From positions 133,495 to 197,494 of the forward strand of contig VSDK01016891.1 of NCBI GenBank assembly GCA_009767595.1: a DNA stretch of 64,000 nucleotides. Direction: 5' to 3'. Within the stretch, counting starts at the first letter, position 1, and each line of letters begins with the position of its first letter. The position numbers and the translations under genes were made by a program. The notes under the pieces are model-generated. The model worked only from the letters and a program-made list of their open reading frames with translations. It did not search any database and was not told the DNA's origin. Positions 63,798 through 64,000 of the stretch are shown piece by piece. The stretch is from Symbiodinium kawagutii (taxonomy: Eukaryota; Sar; Dinophyceae; Suessiales; Symbiodiniaceae).

Positions 63798-64000
63798 TAT
63801 AATTATGATAATCGTTCATAACCATCCTAATCATGGCAGTCAACTATTTACAGCCATTGACTACGGATGATAGCGTCATCACTATGGATCACTAATTGGT
63901 AACACCATAAGATTTGTATTGGGTAACATCAACTATGAAGTGGATCACGAAGATGTTTATCTTCATCACCTATCTATTACCATTGTTTTTACATGATTAG

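Overview
The window looks like nuclear DNA of a large-genome eukaryote. I see no bacterial-style operons, ribosome-binding sites, rRNA or tRNA genes. GC-richer islands of about 60-280 bp lie in AT-rich, repeat-filled DNA. Many islands keep one frame open and are bounded by YAG|G and GT signals, so I read them as small exons with introns of 50 bp to more than 3 kb. A stretch of TTTAGGG-like repeats at 57.2-57.35 kb would suit an alga or dinoflagellate, but the taxonomic guess is weak. There is one assembly gap, 20102-20136.

Exon calls rest on an open frame, purine-first codon bias and splice signals, without homology searches. Each island has six frames to choose from, so single-exon calls are hypotheses. 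Chains with matching intron phases are stronger: 4001 to 3490; 27625 to 26970 (a complete small gene); and 58027 to 56426 (3' end of a membrane-protein gene). Only one exon resembles a known family with some confidence: a thaumatin-like segment at 41506-41711.

Layout. 1-5.5 kb: minus-strand exons; one intron seems to hold a 2.95-kb satellite element with terminal inverted repeats. 7-16 kb: minus-strand exons of a Cys-rich gene or genes, ending near 11.06 kb, with a few plus-strand islands. 16-26 kb: sparse exons, repeats and the gap. 26.4-36 kb: minus-strand exons including the compact gene at 27 kb. 37-45 kb: minus-strand exons, the thaumatin-like exon, and MITEs. 45.1-45.5 kb: GATA/GCTA satellite. 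46-54.9 kb: mostly minus-strand exons. 56.4-58.0 kb: the membrane-protein gene, with a 391-bp inverted-repeat element in its last intron. From 59.1 kb to the end candidate exons switch to plus, so 58.1-59.1 kb may hold a divergent gene boundary.

The intergenic and intronic DNA is full of short inverted-repeat elements (about 75-130 bp, at least seven families, called A-E, G and H here). Some copies are flanked by TA, as expected for Tc1/mariner-type MITEs. Two cases show them acting on each other or on genes: a nested A-in-A insertion at 33.5 kb and a family E insertion inside a splice donor at 3.9 kb.
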